Positions 1 through 8,102 are shown, numbered from the stretch's first letter. The stretch: DNA of 12,429 bases from Bacteroidales bacterium (GCA_013314865.1 JABUEV010000026.1:1-12429), one strand, 5' to 3'. Notes: generated from the sequence alone by a model not told the origin. Translations and numbers: made by a program.

Positions 1-2667
1 AGAACAGACTATGTTGATGCAGACCTGCAGGGATATTACAGCTTCTCAGGGCTCAAAACCGCTGTTAAATCAGCTATGGCTGTATTGATACCTTCAGCTT
101 TTGATAAACCCGAGGACGGCTTGCTTCACCGGGTGAACAATTTTTCTTTCACTATTAATTTTAAAAACACTGATAAGCTGAATACTTTTTTCAGGACCGG
201 CATCTCAATGGCAGAAAATAGCACTGTCGAGGGAATGGTTTCCTCTGATACATTGCTATTAGTAAGATGGGATGCAAAAAACCTGAATATAAAGAATTTT
301 TCATTTGATAATTTTGCTCTGAATGCATCCTATACCGGTAATAAATTCACCGGCCTAATTAAAAGCGACCGGCTGGGACTTATCGGACAAACCGAGCTGA
401 GGAACCTTAAAACTTCTGTTGATCTTGAGCCGGATAATTTCCTTTTTTCTGTTTTGTGGGACAATCAGAGTAAACCCCTTAATAAGGGCAGATTTGAGGC
501 ACGGGGTTTCGTCAGTAATTATGATAATATTAAGTCAAACCCATATGTAATTATTAGTATTGATTCTTCTGATGTTTATTCAAACGACAGGAAATGGATA
601 ATAAACAATTGCAGTATCAAGGCAGATACAAGCTCAATTGATATCAACAAGCTAATTATCAAAAATTTAAACAATTATTACCTTGTTAACGGGAGAATTT
701 CCAAAAATCCGGCTGATTCATTGAATATAGAATTTAATGGCATCGATCTATCGTCACTCAATAGCATCGGAAGCAGGAAAAATTCCAAAACTGATGCATC
801 CATTCCGCTTAATCTCAGAGGTATTCTATCAGGCAACATCATTCTGACGAATATATTCAGAAATTTGATGTTTGAAAGTCAGTTAAATGTTTCAGGTTTT
901 TCCCTTCTGGGCAGTGAATATGGCGAATTAAATGCATCATCTGTCTGGAACAGTTCCAAAAAAGTTGCCGAAATAACTGCCTGGAACAACCTCAAAGGGT
1001 CGAAAATGATCGATGTCAAAGGAATTTATAACCCTGAAGTCAGGAAAATAAATCTGGATATCATTACAAATAAACTGCCTGTCGATGCCCTTAATCCCCT
1101 TCTTAGCAGTTTTGCATCAGAGATTACCGGGCTTGCTTCAGGAAGACTGAACCTTTCCGGTGAATTAAAAAACCTGGTCCTTAAAGGCTCGGTTTTCGCA
1201 GAATCTGCCGCCCTCAAAATCAACTATCTTCAGACCAGGTACAGACTCAACGACTCAATCCGTTTTGACAGGAACAGCATTATCTTCAGAAATATCAGAA
1301 TTACTGATGAAAGGGGTAATTTTGCCACTCTATCAGGATCAGTCAACCATAACTATTTCAAAGACTACAGACCTGATCTTACGATTGGCATGAAAGAAAC
1401 CCTGGTGTTGAATACAAAACCAAAAGATAATGAAACTTTTTATGGCACTGCTGTTGCTTCAGGCGTTACAACAATAAGAGGAAGACCCGGAATACTTTCA
1501 TTCGATATTTCTGCCCGAACGGAACGGAACACAAGGTTTTACATTCCTCTGAATACAAGCATGACAGCTTCTGATTATTCATTTATCAAATTCATTACCA
1601 GTGATACAGTATCGGAACAGGCAAAAGTCAAGACTCCAATTATCACAGCTGAACAGGAGGCAAGCGATATTGAGTTAAACTTTGATCTTGAGGTCACACC
1701 AGATGCCGAAGTACAGCTTATTATAGACTCAAAAGCCGGCGATGTGATGAAAGCTCATGGTTCAGGCAATCTGAATCTAAGACTCAACCCGAAAGGTGTT
1801 TTTGAGATTTCAGGAAATTACATAATTGAAGACGGAGATTATCTGTTCACTCTGGGAAATATTCTCAACAAATCCTTTAGCGTTGAAAATGGAGGCAGAA
1901 TATCTTTTAATGGCAACATAGAGAACGCTGAAATAGACATAAAGGCTATTTACAGGCTTAAGGCATCGTTATATGAACTTATTCAAGATGCTCAGTTCAG
2001 TGAAAGAATACCAGTTGAATGCCAGCTTAATCTTACTGGAAATCTTTTTAACCCGATTGTAGGTTTTAACATTTTTCTGCCAAATGCTGACGAAGAAACA
2101 CGTACAATAGTAAGAAATGCTATAACCAGTGAGGAAGAACTAAGCCGTCAGTTTCTTTACCTTCTTGTAATGAACAGCTTCTATTCAGAACCTTCCTACC
2201 GCTCGTCACCTGCAGCAAATACCGGTACATCAGCAATGGCAGTTACCACAACCGAAATGCTTTCAAACCAGCTTAGCAACTGGCTCTCGCAAATAAGCAA
2301 TGATTTTGACCTCGACTTCGTATACCGGCCAGGCTACAGGGATGTTAATTCGCAGGAACTTGAAGTAGCCCTGTCAACACAGATCCTCAATGACAGGGTT
2401 ATGATAAACGGGAACTTTGATGTCAGGGGTGCTTCAAATTCTTATGGTAATCCCATCACCGGCGATTTTGATATCGAGTACAAACTGACAGAAAAAATCA
2501 GATTCAGAGTGTTTAACAGATTCAATAACCCGTATACCGGAAAGGGAGTCCCTTATACACAAGGCCTGGGAATCTTTTTTAAACAGGATTTTGATAAACT
2601 CTCAGATCTCTTCAGAAAAAGACCCGAATCAGCCATGAAGAAGGAAGAGGAGACTACTTTTGAATAA
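1..2667 (+). CDS. tamB: TamB-like translocation/assembly module protein, C-terminal 888 residues (5' end outside window)
   Basis: The reading frame is open from base 1, so the ATG at 76 is an internal Met and the true start lies upstream. The visible part is a long run of short beta-strand-like, amphipathic segments, as in AsmA/TamB proteins that form a periplasm-spanning beta-groove. The most recognisable TamB C-terminal (DUF490) stretch begins near visible residue 570, with D-A-E-V-Q-L-I-I-D then F-E-I-S-G-N-Y and the G-D-Y-L-F-T-L-G turn. It continues to the closing strand G-L-G-I-F-F-K-Q-D-F near residue 860. About 25 charged residues (K/E-rich) form a tail after that strand. Known members span inner to outer membrane and act in phospholipid transport or outer-membrane protein assembly with a TamA/BamA-type partner. 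No partner gene is visible. The N-terminal membrane anchor is off the window. The family call is firm; the exact role in this phylum is inferred. Confidence 0.87.
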   Translation, partial: RTDYVDADLQGYYSFSGLKTAVKSAMAVLIPSAFDKPEDGLLHRVNNFSFTINFKNTDKLNTFFRTGISMAENSTVEGMVSSDTLLLVRWDAKNLNIKNFSFDNFALNASYTGNKFTGLIKSDRLGLIGQTELRNLKTSVDLEPDNFLFSVLWDNQSKPLNKGRFEARGFVSNYDNIKSNPYVIISIDSSDVYSNDRKWIINNCSIKADTSSIDINKLIIKNLNNYYLVNGRISKNPADSLNIEFNGIDLSSLNSIGSRKNSKTDASIPLNLRGILSGNIILTNIFRNLMFESQLNVSGFSLLGSEYGELNASSVWNSSKKVAEITAWNNLKGSKMIDVKGIYNPEVRKINLDIITNKLPVDALNPLLSSFASEITGLASGRLNLSGELKNLVLKGSVFAESAALKINYLQTRYRLNDSIRFDRNSIIFRNIRITDERGNFATLSGSVNHNYFKDYRPDLTIGMKETLVLNTKPKDNETFYGTAVASGVTTIRGRPGILSFDISARTERNTRFYIPLNTSMTASDYSFIKFITSDTVSEQAKVKTPIITAEQEASDIELNFDLEVTPDAEVQLIIDSKAGDVMKAHGSGNLNLRLNPKGVFEISGNYIIEDGDYLFTLGNILNKSFSVENGGRISFNGNIENAEIDIKAIYRLKASLYELIQDAQFSERIPVECQLNLTGNLFNPIVGFNIFLPNADEETRTIVRNAITSEEELSRQFLYLLVMNSFYSEPSYRSSPAANTGTSAMAVTTTEMLSNQLSNWLSQISNDFDLDFVYRPGYRDVNSQELEVALSTQILNDRVMINGNFDVRGASNSYGNPITGDFDIEYKLTEKIRFRVFNRFNNPYTGKGVPYTQGLGIFFKQDFDKLSDLFRKRPESAMKKEEETTFE

Positions 2668-2670
2668 AAG

Positions 2671-2700
2671 GTTAATAAATTCCCCGGGATTGTTATTAAC
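2671..2700. repeat. 30-base palindrome just after tamB
   Basis: Perfect 8-base arms GTTAATAA (2671-2678) and TTATTAAC (2693-2700) flank an inner TCCC/GGGA palindrome (2681-2689). The two centres differ by half a base, so the whole element is nearly symmetric with one small bulge. It starts 3 bases after the tamB stop codon. No T-run follows on the + strand, so it is not a classical intrinsic terminator. It could be an RNA hairpin protecting the tamB 3' end, a terminator of another type, or a DNA operator for the exbB operon. The sequence does not decide. Confidence 0.6.
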
Positions 2701-2799
2701 ACAGGATAATAGACCTGACTCTGTTTTCGTTTTTTAATATCTTCGCCCGTGTTTAAATGAAAGAGGAAGATAAAAAATGTGTTAAACGGATAAATTAAA

Positions 2800-3501
2800 A
2801 TGCTGAAAATGACATTTTTGCTATTTATGTTACAGGAAGTCCCCGCTGCTGCTGAGAGGACCAGCACTGCAAAACTGACACTGCTTGATCTGGCAATGAA
2901 AGGAGGCTGGGTTATGATCCCCATCGTACTTCTTTCCCTGGTGGCAGCATATATCTTTATTGAAAGATACTATGTAATACGCAAAGCTTCAAAGGAAGAT
3001 ACCAACTTCATGAATCGTATCAAAGACTATATTCACGACGGGAAGCTTGAAGCAGCTCTGGCATTGTGCAGATCCACCGATACTCCCTCGGCAAGAATGG
3101 TGGAAAAGGGAATAAGCAGGCTTGGAAGACCGCTTCAGGATATCAGTACAGCTATTGAAAATGTAGGGAAGCTTGAAATAGCCAAACTGGAAAAGAGTTT
3201 TCCAACCCTTGCAACAATCACAGGTGCTGAACCGATGCTCGGATTTCTTGGTACAGTGATCGGTATGGTCCGATCATTTTATGCCATGTCACAGGCTGGC
3301 AACAATATTGAAGTGTCACTGCTGTCAGATGGAATCTATACTGCTCTTATCACTACAGTGGCCGGTCTTATTGTAGGCATACTTGGATATTTTGCCTACA
3401 ACACACTGGTGGTAAAAGTTGAAAGGGTGGTTTTTAACCTTGAGGCTACTCTTACAGAATTCATGGATATTCTTAATGAACCTTTAAAATCAGGACGTTA
3501 G
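2800..3501 (+). CDS. exbB: MotA/TolQ/ExbB family proton channel protein
   Basis: This is the inner-membrane stator subunit that, with ExbD/TolR, uses proton motive force to drive a TonB/TolA-type transducer. At 233 residues it has the usual family length. Three membrane segments are visible, near residues 37-58, 135-162 and 178-203. The segment-2 signature P-M-L-G-F-L-G-T-V-I-G-M (145-156) and the segment-3 T-A-L-I-T-T-V-A-G-L (181-190) are the family hallmarks. Thr152 and Thr185/186 lie in the pore-lining helices. The large cytoplasmic loop lies between segments 1 and 2. The start at 2800 puts a short hydrophobic N-terminal stretch ahead of segment 1; Met4 (2809) is an alternative. The next gene, exbD, begins 1 base after the stop, so the two are surely cotranscribed. 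ExbB versus TolQ cannot be decided from sequence alone. Confidence 0.93.
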   Translation: MLKMTFLLFMLQEVPAAAERTSTAKLTLLDLAMKGGWVMIPIVLLSLVAAYIFIERYYVIRKASKEDTNFMNRIKDYIHDGKLEAALALCRSTDTPSARMVEKGISRLGRPLQDISTAIENVGKLEIAKLEKSFPTLATITGAEPMLGFLGTVIGMVRSFYAMSQAGNNIEVSLLSDGIYTALITTVAGLIVGILGYFAYNTLVVKVERVVFNLEATLTEFMDILNEPLKSGR

Positions 3502-3502
3502 A

Positions 3503-3895
3503 ATGGCAATCTCATCCAGAAATAAAGTAAGTATAAGCTTCAGCTCGACCGGGATGACCGACGTGGTTTTCAATCTTCTTATCTTCTTCATGCTTACATC
3601 CACACTGGTCCATCCCACTGCGCTTAAGCTTATTCTTCCAAAGGGAAGCACACAGACTTCAGCCAAACCTCAGACCACTGTCTCTATAACACGCGACATA
3701 AAGTATTATGTTGAACAACAGCCGGTAGCTATTGAGGACCTGGAGGCTGTGCTGAAACAAAAGCTGGGAGAAAATCCCGAGACCTATATCGCACTTCATG
3801 TAGACAAAAGTGTGCCGTTTGAAAATGCGGTAATGGTTATGAATATTGCACAGGCAAATAATTATAAACTGATAATTGCGACCTCGCCCAAATAA
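3503..3895 (+). CDS. exbD: ExbD/TolR family biopolymer transport protein
   Basis: This is the partner of the upstream ExbB-type channel. It has a short cytoplasmic N-terminus, one membrane helix at about residues 18-37, and a periplasmic domain to residue 130. Asp20, in G-M-T-D-V-V-F-N at the start of the helix, matches the conserved proton-carrying aspartate of ExbD/TolR. The periplasmic part (about 60-128) shows the expected alternating strands and helices, ending in L-I-I-A-T-S-P-K. The length (130) is normal for the family, which is often 130-145. The ATG starts one base after the exbB stop, and the 3' end overlaps the next gene by 20 bases. Many Bacteroidota clusters carry two ExbD paralogues; here there is only one. 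Confidence 0.93.
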   Translation: MAISSRNKVSISFSSTGMTDVVFNLLIFFMLTSTLVHPTALKLILPKGSTQTSAKPQTTVSITRDIKYYVEQQPVAIEDLEAVLKQKLGENPETYIALHVDKSVPFENAVMVMNIAQANNYKLIIATSPK

Positions 3896-4769
3896 CGACA
3901 TCCACTATATCCCGTCTGAGAGAAAGAAGGGAATCGTGGGAACAGCAGTATTCCATATCACTGTCCTGGCTTTACTGCTTATACTGGGTTTTTCCGTCCC
4001 TCCGCCGCCTGAAATCGAAGAGGGAATCCTGGTTAATTTCGGAACAGACGAAGGTGGTTCAGGATTAATTGAACCGTCACCTCCGGATGTTCAGGAAGAA
4101 GTCTCTCCTCCTGTGCCCGACAGAACAGCCGAGCAAAGCAGGGAAGAACCCCTCCTGACTCAAAACAATGAGGAGGCTCCGGAAGTAAAGAAAGTGGACC
4201 CTGAGGCTGAAAGAAAAAGACTTGAAAAGATTGAGGCTGACCGGAAACTGAGAGAACAGATGGAAGCCGAAAGGAAAAAGAGAGAGGCAGAAGAGCTTGA
4301 AAGAAAACGTATTGAGGAAGAACAGAAGCGGCAGGCCGATATAATGAACAGGACCAAAGAAGCGCTCGCCAAATCTAAAAATACCGGCACTTCTTCCAAA
4401 AGTGAAGGTGAAACAGGCGGCACTGGTAACCAGGGAACCCCGACCGGCTCAGTTGACTCAAAAAACCGTGGCGAGGGAAGCGGTCTTGGCAATAAAGGCA
4501 TTTCCTACAACCTTGAGGGCAGGGGATTTCAGTCACTCCCCGAACCAAAATATAACCTGCAGGAAGAAGGCAGAGTGGTTGTGGAGATAAGCGTAGACAG
4601 ATCAGGAAAAGTAGTCCAGGCAATCCCCGGTGTAAAAGGATCTACAACATTGAACGAGACACTCCTGAAAGTCGCCAAAGATGCTGCCCTTCAGGCCAGA
4701 TTTGACGCTAAACCCGATGCTCCTGCTATTCAGAAGGGAACAATTACCTATAATTTCGTGCTTAAATAA
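3876..4769 (+). CDS. TonB/TolA-like energy transducer
   Basis: This is the third component of the exbB-exbD motor, expected to carry proton-driven force across the periplasm. It has a cytoplasmic N-terminus, a membrane helix at about residues 19-40, then a Pro/acidic region at 41-100. A K/E/R-rich, probably helical stretch follows at 105-165, as in TolA, then a Gly/Ser/Thr-rich linker at 170-210. The C-terminal domain (about 222-297) holds G-R-V-V-V-E-I-S-V-D-R-S-G-K-V, the strand-turn pattern of TonB C-terminal domains. The start is inferred. A TAA in the same frame (3873-3875) is followed directly by TTG at 3876, and no ATG precedes the membrane helix. GTG at 3936 is possible but would leave few residues before the helix. 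The TTG start overlaps the exbD end by 20 bases, suggesting translational coupling. The architecture fits TolA and TonB equally, so no symbol is given. Confidence 0.85.
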   Translation: MRPRPNNDIHYIPSERKKGIVGTAVFHITVLALLLILGFSVPPPPEIEEGILVNFGTDEGGSGLIEPSPPDVQEEVSPPVPDRTAEQSREEPLLTQNNEEAPEVKKVDPEAERKRLEKIEADRKLREQMEAERKKREAEELERKRIEEEQKRQADIMNRTKEALAKSKNTGTSSKSEGETGGTGNQGTPTGSVDSKNRGEGSGLGNKGISYNLEGRGFQSLPEPKYNLQEEGRVVVEISVDRSGKVVQAIPGVKGSTTLNETLLKVAKDAALQARFDAKPDAPAIQKGTITYNFVLK

Positions 4770-4772
4770 AAT

Positions 4773-4790
4773 ATTCCGTCACTCCGGAAT
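4773..4790 (-). terminator. Possible intrinsic terminator for glyA
   Basis: A six-base stem, ATTCCG (4773-4778) with CGGAAT (4785-4790), encloses a six-base loop. Read on the - strand, downstream of glyA, the stem is followed by a T-rich stretch, ATTTTATTTAAG, which suits intrinsic termination. The T-rich stretch reaches into the last codons of the convergent tonB-like gene. On the + strand no T-run follows, so it would serve glyA only. The stem is short, so this is tentative. The rest of the gap (4791-4861) holds only a weak 5-base stem near 4820. Confidence 0.4.
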
Positions 4791-4861
4791 TATTCCATGA
4801 CCCTTAATAATTTTACCACAATCCATCCGTGATTGGCATTTATTATCTGATGCAGTATTTC

Positions 4862-6142
4862 TTACATTGCAAAGAGAGGAAAAGGCTTCATCATTTCGAT
4901 TACCTTCTCTCCTACCCTGGCAATAACTTCCTGATTGTCAATATTTGAAATTACCTCATCAATAAGTTCCACAATTGTCAGCATATCCTGTTCACCCATC
5001 CCCCTTGTGGTAACGGCAGGTGTCCCAACCCTTAGACCGGATGTAAGAAATGGCGAACGGCTGTCGAACGGAACCATGTTTTTATTGACCGTAATATGAG
5101 CAAGCCCAAGCGTATTTTCAGCTTTCTTACCCGATACGTCAGGAAATTTCGTTCTCAGATCAATAAGCATCAGATGGTTGTCGGTTCCTCCGGAAATAAC
5201 CTTATAGCCCCTTTCAATAAAAGCCTTTGCCATTACTTCAGCATTCCGTTTTACCCGCTTCTGGTAATCCCTGAACTCAGGCGTCAGAGCTTCACCAAAT
5301 GATACAGCTTTTGATGCAATGACATGTTCAAGAGGTCCTCCCTGAACTCCCGGGAAAACAGCAGAGTTCAGAATGGATGACATCATTCTATCCTCTCCCT
5401 TCGGCGTTTTGAGTCCCCATGGATTGACAAAATCCTTTCCCATTAAAATTATGCCGCCCCTGGGACCTCTCAGGGTCTTATGCGTGGTAGATGTTACTAT
5501 GTGAGCAAATTCAAGAGGATTTTTCAACAGACCTGCCGCAATCAAACCGGCAGGATGAGCCATGTCAACCATTAAAATAGCCCCCACACTGTCAGCAATT
5601 TTTCTCATCCGCTCATAATCCCATTCCCTTGAATATGCCGATGCACCCCCGATTATTACTTTTGGTCTCTCTTTCAGGGCAATCTCCTCCATCATGTCAT
5701 AATCAACGTATCCGGTGTCTTCCTTTACATTATATGAGACAGGCCTGTAAAGGATACCCGATGAATTTACAGGTGAACCGTGAGAAAGATGGCCTCCGTG
5801 GGCCAGGCTTAATCCCATGAAAGTATCACCCGGCTTCATGACAGCCATAAAAACAGCCATGTTTGCCTGTGCTCCCGAATGAGGCTGAACATTGGCATAT
5901 TCAGCTTTAAAAAGCTCTTTAAGTCGTTCAATGGCAAGCTGTTCAGTCTGATCAACAAACTCACAACCACCATAATATCTGTTACCAGGATACCCTTCGG
6001 CATATTTGTTGGTCATAACCGAACCCATGGCTTCAAGTACCTGAGGACTTACAAAATTTTCCGAAGCTATAAGTTCAATGCCATTAAGCTGCCTCTGGCG
6101 CTCTTTCTCAATGATATCAAATACCAGTGCGTCCCTTTTCAT
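4862..6142 (-). CDS. glyA: Serine hydroxymethyltransferase
   Basis: This cytoplasmic PLP enzyme interconverts serine plus tetrahydrofolate with glycine plus 5,10-methylene-tetrahydrofolate, the main source of one-carbon units. The 426-residue length is typical of bacterial SHMT. The N-terminal motif I-E-L-I-A-S-E-N-F (22-30) is present, as is Y-P-G-N-R-Y-Y-G-G (51-59). The Asp193/His196 pair in V-D-M-A-H packs against the cofactor. The PLP-binding lysine is Lys222 in [14 protein letters not shown]. All the core residues I can place are intact. The ATG at 6142 gives the normal N-terminus, K-R-D-A-L-V-F-D-I. The gene converges on the tonB-like gene with 92 bases between. It lies 137 bases downstream of the CLC gene on the same strand, with a candidate promoter of its own. 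Confidence 0.97.
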   Translation of the reverse strand: MKRDALVFDIIEKERQRQLNGIELIASENFVSPQVLEAMGSVMTNKYAEGYPGNRYYGGCEFVDQTEQLAIERLKELFKAEYANVQPHSGAQANMAVFMAVMKPGDTFMGLSLAHGGHLSHGSPVNSSGILYRPVSYNVKEDTGYVDYDMMEEIALKERPKVIIGGASAYSREWDYERMRKIADSVGAILMVDMAHPAGLIAAGLLKNPLEFAHIVTSTTHKTLRGPRGGIILMGKDFVNPWGLKTPKGEDRMMSSILNSAVFPGVQGGPLEHVIASKAVSFGEALTPEFRDYQKRVKRNAEVMAKAFIERGYKVISGGTDNHLMLIDLRTKFPDVSGKKAENTLGLAHITVNKNMVPFDSRSPFLTSGLRVGTPAVTTRGMGEQDMLTIVELIDEVISNIDNQEVIARVGEKVIEMMKPFPLFAM

Positions 6143-6236
6143 AAAATTACCAGTGTTTTTATTTAATAATATCTTTCTCCGGTTCCGGATTATTCAGAAA
6201 TTTAAGTTTGATACTGCAAAAAAATTGTCAGATAAA

Positions 6237-6244
6237 CAAATATA
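6237..6244 (-). promoter_or_regulatory. Candidate -7 promoter element for glyA (TATATTTG)
   Basis: On the - strand the sequence reads TATATTTG, an exact match to the Bacteroidota -7 consensus TAnnTTTG. It lies about 95 bases upstream of the glyA ATG, so the leader would be near 85-90 bases. No convincing TTTG -33 element is visible about 20 bases further upstream, so the assignment rests on the -7 match and its placement. The flanking DNA is very AT-rich, which raises the chance of a coincidental match. Confidence 0.42.
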
Positions 6245-6264
6245 ATTCTAATTGAATATAATTC
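6241..6264. repeat. Short direct repeat TATAATTC in the CLC-glyA gap
   Basis: TATAATTC occurs at 6241-6248 and again at 6257-6264, starts spaced 16 bases apart. The second copy is part of an 11-base palindrome (GAAT-ATA-ATTC). It abuts the candidate glyA -7 element on its upstream side, so it could be a regulator half-site pair. The region is AT-rich and the repeat short, so chance is a real alternative. Confidence 0.3.
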
Positions 6265-6279
6265 TTCTTAAATAAAGCA

Positions 6280-8055
6280 TCATTCTTCAGAGAATTGCAT
6301 CAATAATTCCCTGTATGTACTGTAAATTCTTGATTTTGATATAAATCCCACATAATACCCTTTATCCAGAACAGGAAGGTTCCATGCTTCTGTCTTCTTA
6401 AATGCCTCCATCACAGCATCGATGCTTTCGCTTTTGTCAACATATGTGGGAGGAATGGCCATCAGATCCTTTACAAGCACTTTATCGTACAGTTCACTGT
6501 TAAACATTATTTCCCTGACATCATCAAGAAGCACTACCCCTTCAAGGACATTGTTGTCGTCAACAACAGGAAAGAGGTTTCTTTTTGACCTGGAAATAAC
6601 CTTAATCAGTTCACCCAGTGTGTCTTTTGCTTTCACAGTAAGAAGGTCTGTTTCAATGTCTCTCCTCCAGTTCATAAAAGTCAGTACAGCCTTATCCTTA
6701 TCGTGTGTAATAAGCTCTCCTCTTTTTGCCAGTTCAATGTGGTATATAGAATGCTTTTCAAAAATCCTGGTGGTAATGAAAGCGATAGTGGAGGTTATTA
6801 TCAGGGGAATAAGAAGGCTGTATCCGCCCGTAATTTCAGCTATCAGAAAGATTGCCGTGAGAGGGGCATGCATTACACCTGCCATCATTCCTGCCATTCC
6901 TGCGAGAATGAATCTGTTGTCCGGGATATCAAAACCTGTAAACCTGTTAAGCAGGTTTGCAGCCAGAAAGCCGTTTACACCTCCGACAAACAATGTAGGG
7001 GCAAATATCCCGCCTACACCTCCCGCTCCATTGGTCGAACTGCTTGCGACCACTTTAAAAAGAACCAGAGTGGCCAGAAACAAGATAAACATCGGATAGT
7101 TTTCAGTGAACCTGCTGAATATTGTATGATTATATAATAAATCTGCTTCACCCTTTAAAAGAGACATGATGACATTATAACCTTCTCCGTAAAATGAAGG
7201 AAACAAATAAATCAGTGAACCGAGAATAAATCCCCCAATCAGAAGTCTCACAAAAACATTCTTAATCTTTTCATACTGGCTTTCAATAAAAAGGGTCATT
7301 CTTGAAAAATAGAGTGACAAGAGACCGGAGATGACCCCCAGCAATAAATACCAGGGAATAGTGTTGACCTTAAACGATTCTGTCAAATTGAAAGCAAAAA
7401 GTACTTCGTCGCCCATCAGAAAAAAAGTTGTTGTGGCCGCCGTCACAGAAGAAATCAAAAGCGGAACGATTGATGCTACGGTAAGGTCAAACATCAGAAT
7501 CTCAAGAGTGAAAACTATTCCGGCAATCGGAGCTTTGAAAATTCCTGATACTGCTCCTGCTGCACCGCAACCGATCAAAAGAGTAATACTCCTGTAATTT
7601 AGTCTGAAAAACCTGCCAAGAGTCGAGCCAATTGAAGATCCTGTAAGCACTATTGGAGCTTCAGCTCCGACTGAGCCTCCGAAACCTATTGTAAGGGTGG
7701 AAGCGACAATTGACGTCCATGTATTGTGAGGCTTCAGATGACCTTTCCTTTTTGAAATTGCATATAAAACCCTGCTGATGCCATGACCTATATTGTCTTT
7801 AACAACGTATTTTACGAAAAGAAAAGTCAAAAGAATTCCTATCAAAGGCAACAGCAAATAGGGAAGGTTACTCTGAAATTGACTCACCCTCGTTTCAAGA
7901 AACTGGTGAGCAAAATGTATTGAATTTTTCAGCAATACAGCTGCCAGAGCGCTCAAGAGCCCGACAACCAGACTCAGGAAATAGATCAGCGTTGTCTGAT
8001 CAATCTCTGTTAGTGATTTACGGAAAATTCTCCTTAAGGAAACTACTGAAAACAT
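6280..8055 (-). CDS. CLC family anion channel/transporter with C-terminal CBS pair
   Basis: This integral membrane protein of the CLC family moves chloride or similar anions. The 591 residues divide into a CLC core of about 10-12 helices (about 20-435) and two cytoplasmic CBS domains (about 467-520 and 529-585), which in relatives bind adenine nucleotides. The gating glutamate is kept: Glu132 in G-S-V-G-A-E-A-P. The third selectivity motif G-I-F-A-P (349-353) and Tyr438, matching the central chloride-coordinating Tyr, are present. Two positions differ from E. coli ClcA. The G-S-G-I-P motif reads G-H-G-I-S (90-94). The second Glu of its E-E pair (Glu203, the internal proton site) is Ile186, after Glu185. 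The latter is typical of CLC channels and of some bacterial CLCs, so passive conduction is possible. The ATG at 8055 is the only Met before helix 1. It diverges from the M16 operon. Confidence 0.94.
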   Translation of the reverse strand: MFSVVSLRRIFRKSLTEIDQTTLIYFLSLVVGLLSALAAVLLKNSIHFAHQFLETRVSQFQSNLPYLLLPLIGILLTFLFVKYVVKDNIGHGISRVLYAISKRKGHLKPHNTWTSIVASTLTIGFGGSVGAEAPIVLTGSSIGSTLGRFFRLNYRSITLLIGCGAAGAVSGIFKAPIAGIVFTLEILMFDLTVASIVPLLISSVTAATTTFFLMGDEVLFAFNLTESFKVNTIPWYLLLGVISGLLSLYFSRMTLFIESQYEKIKNVFVRLLIGGFILGSLIYLFPSFYGEGYNVIMSLLKGEADLLYNHTIFSRFTENYPMFILFLATLVLFKVVASSSTNGAGGVGGIFAPTLFVGGVNGFLAANLLNRFTGFDIPDNRFILAGMAGMMAGVMHAPLTAIFLIAEITGGYSLLIPLIITSTIAFITTRIFEKHSIYHIELAKRGELITHDKDKAVLTFMNWRRDIETDLLTVKAKDTLGELIKVISRSKRNLFPVVDDNNVLEGVVLLDDVREIMFNSELYDKVLVKDLMAIPPTYVDKSESIDAVMEAFKKTEAWNLPVLDKGYYVGFISKSRIYSTYRELLMQFSEE

Positions 8056-8062
8056 AGTGCCG

Positions 8063-8070
8063 CAAATATA
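8063..8070 (-). promoter_or_regulatory. Candidate -7 element for the CLC gene (TATATTTG)
   Basis: The - strand reads TATATTTG, matching the Bacteroidota consensus TAnnTTTG, and ends only 7 bases before the CLC ATG. Transcription normally begins a few bases after this element, so the transcript would have almost no leader. No clear TTTG -33 element lies about 20 bases further upstream. A 7-base inverted repeat, ATTAAAA/TTTTAAT (8076-8082 and 8096-8102), sits between this element and the divergent one serving the M16 operon. Confidence 0.45.
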
Positions 8071-8102
8071 AAAAGATTAAAACAGCTTCTTTGATTTTTA
8101 AT

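Noticed and set aside
2738..2745. TATCTTCG as a -7 promoter element for exbB
   Set aside because: It has one mismatch to TAnnTTTG and no -33 element at a suitable distance, so I do not list it as a promoter. The exbB operon promoter stays unidentified.
4160..4501. Long antisense open frame opposite the tonB-like gene
   Set aside because: It is Ser/Leu/Phe-rich because it reads the reverse of the K/E/R-rich coiled stretch. It has no family resemblance and is a shadow of the real gene.
6203..6210. TAAGTTTG on the + strand in the CLC-glyA gap
   Set aside because: It matches the -7 consensus but points into the 3' end of the convergently oriented CLC gene, with no + strand gene downstream. It is best explained by chance in AT-rich DNA.
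6422..7099. 225-codon + strand open frame opposite the CLC gene
   Set aside because: The opposite strand encodes a clear CLC core and CBS domains. This product is low-complexity Ser/Thr/Ile-rich and matches no known family, so it is an antisense shadow.
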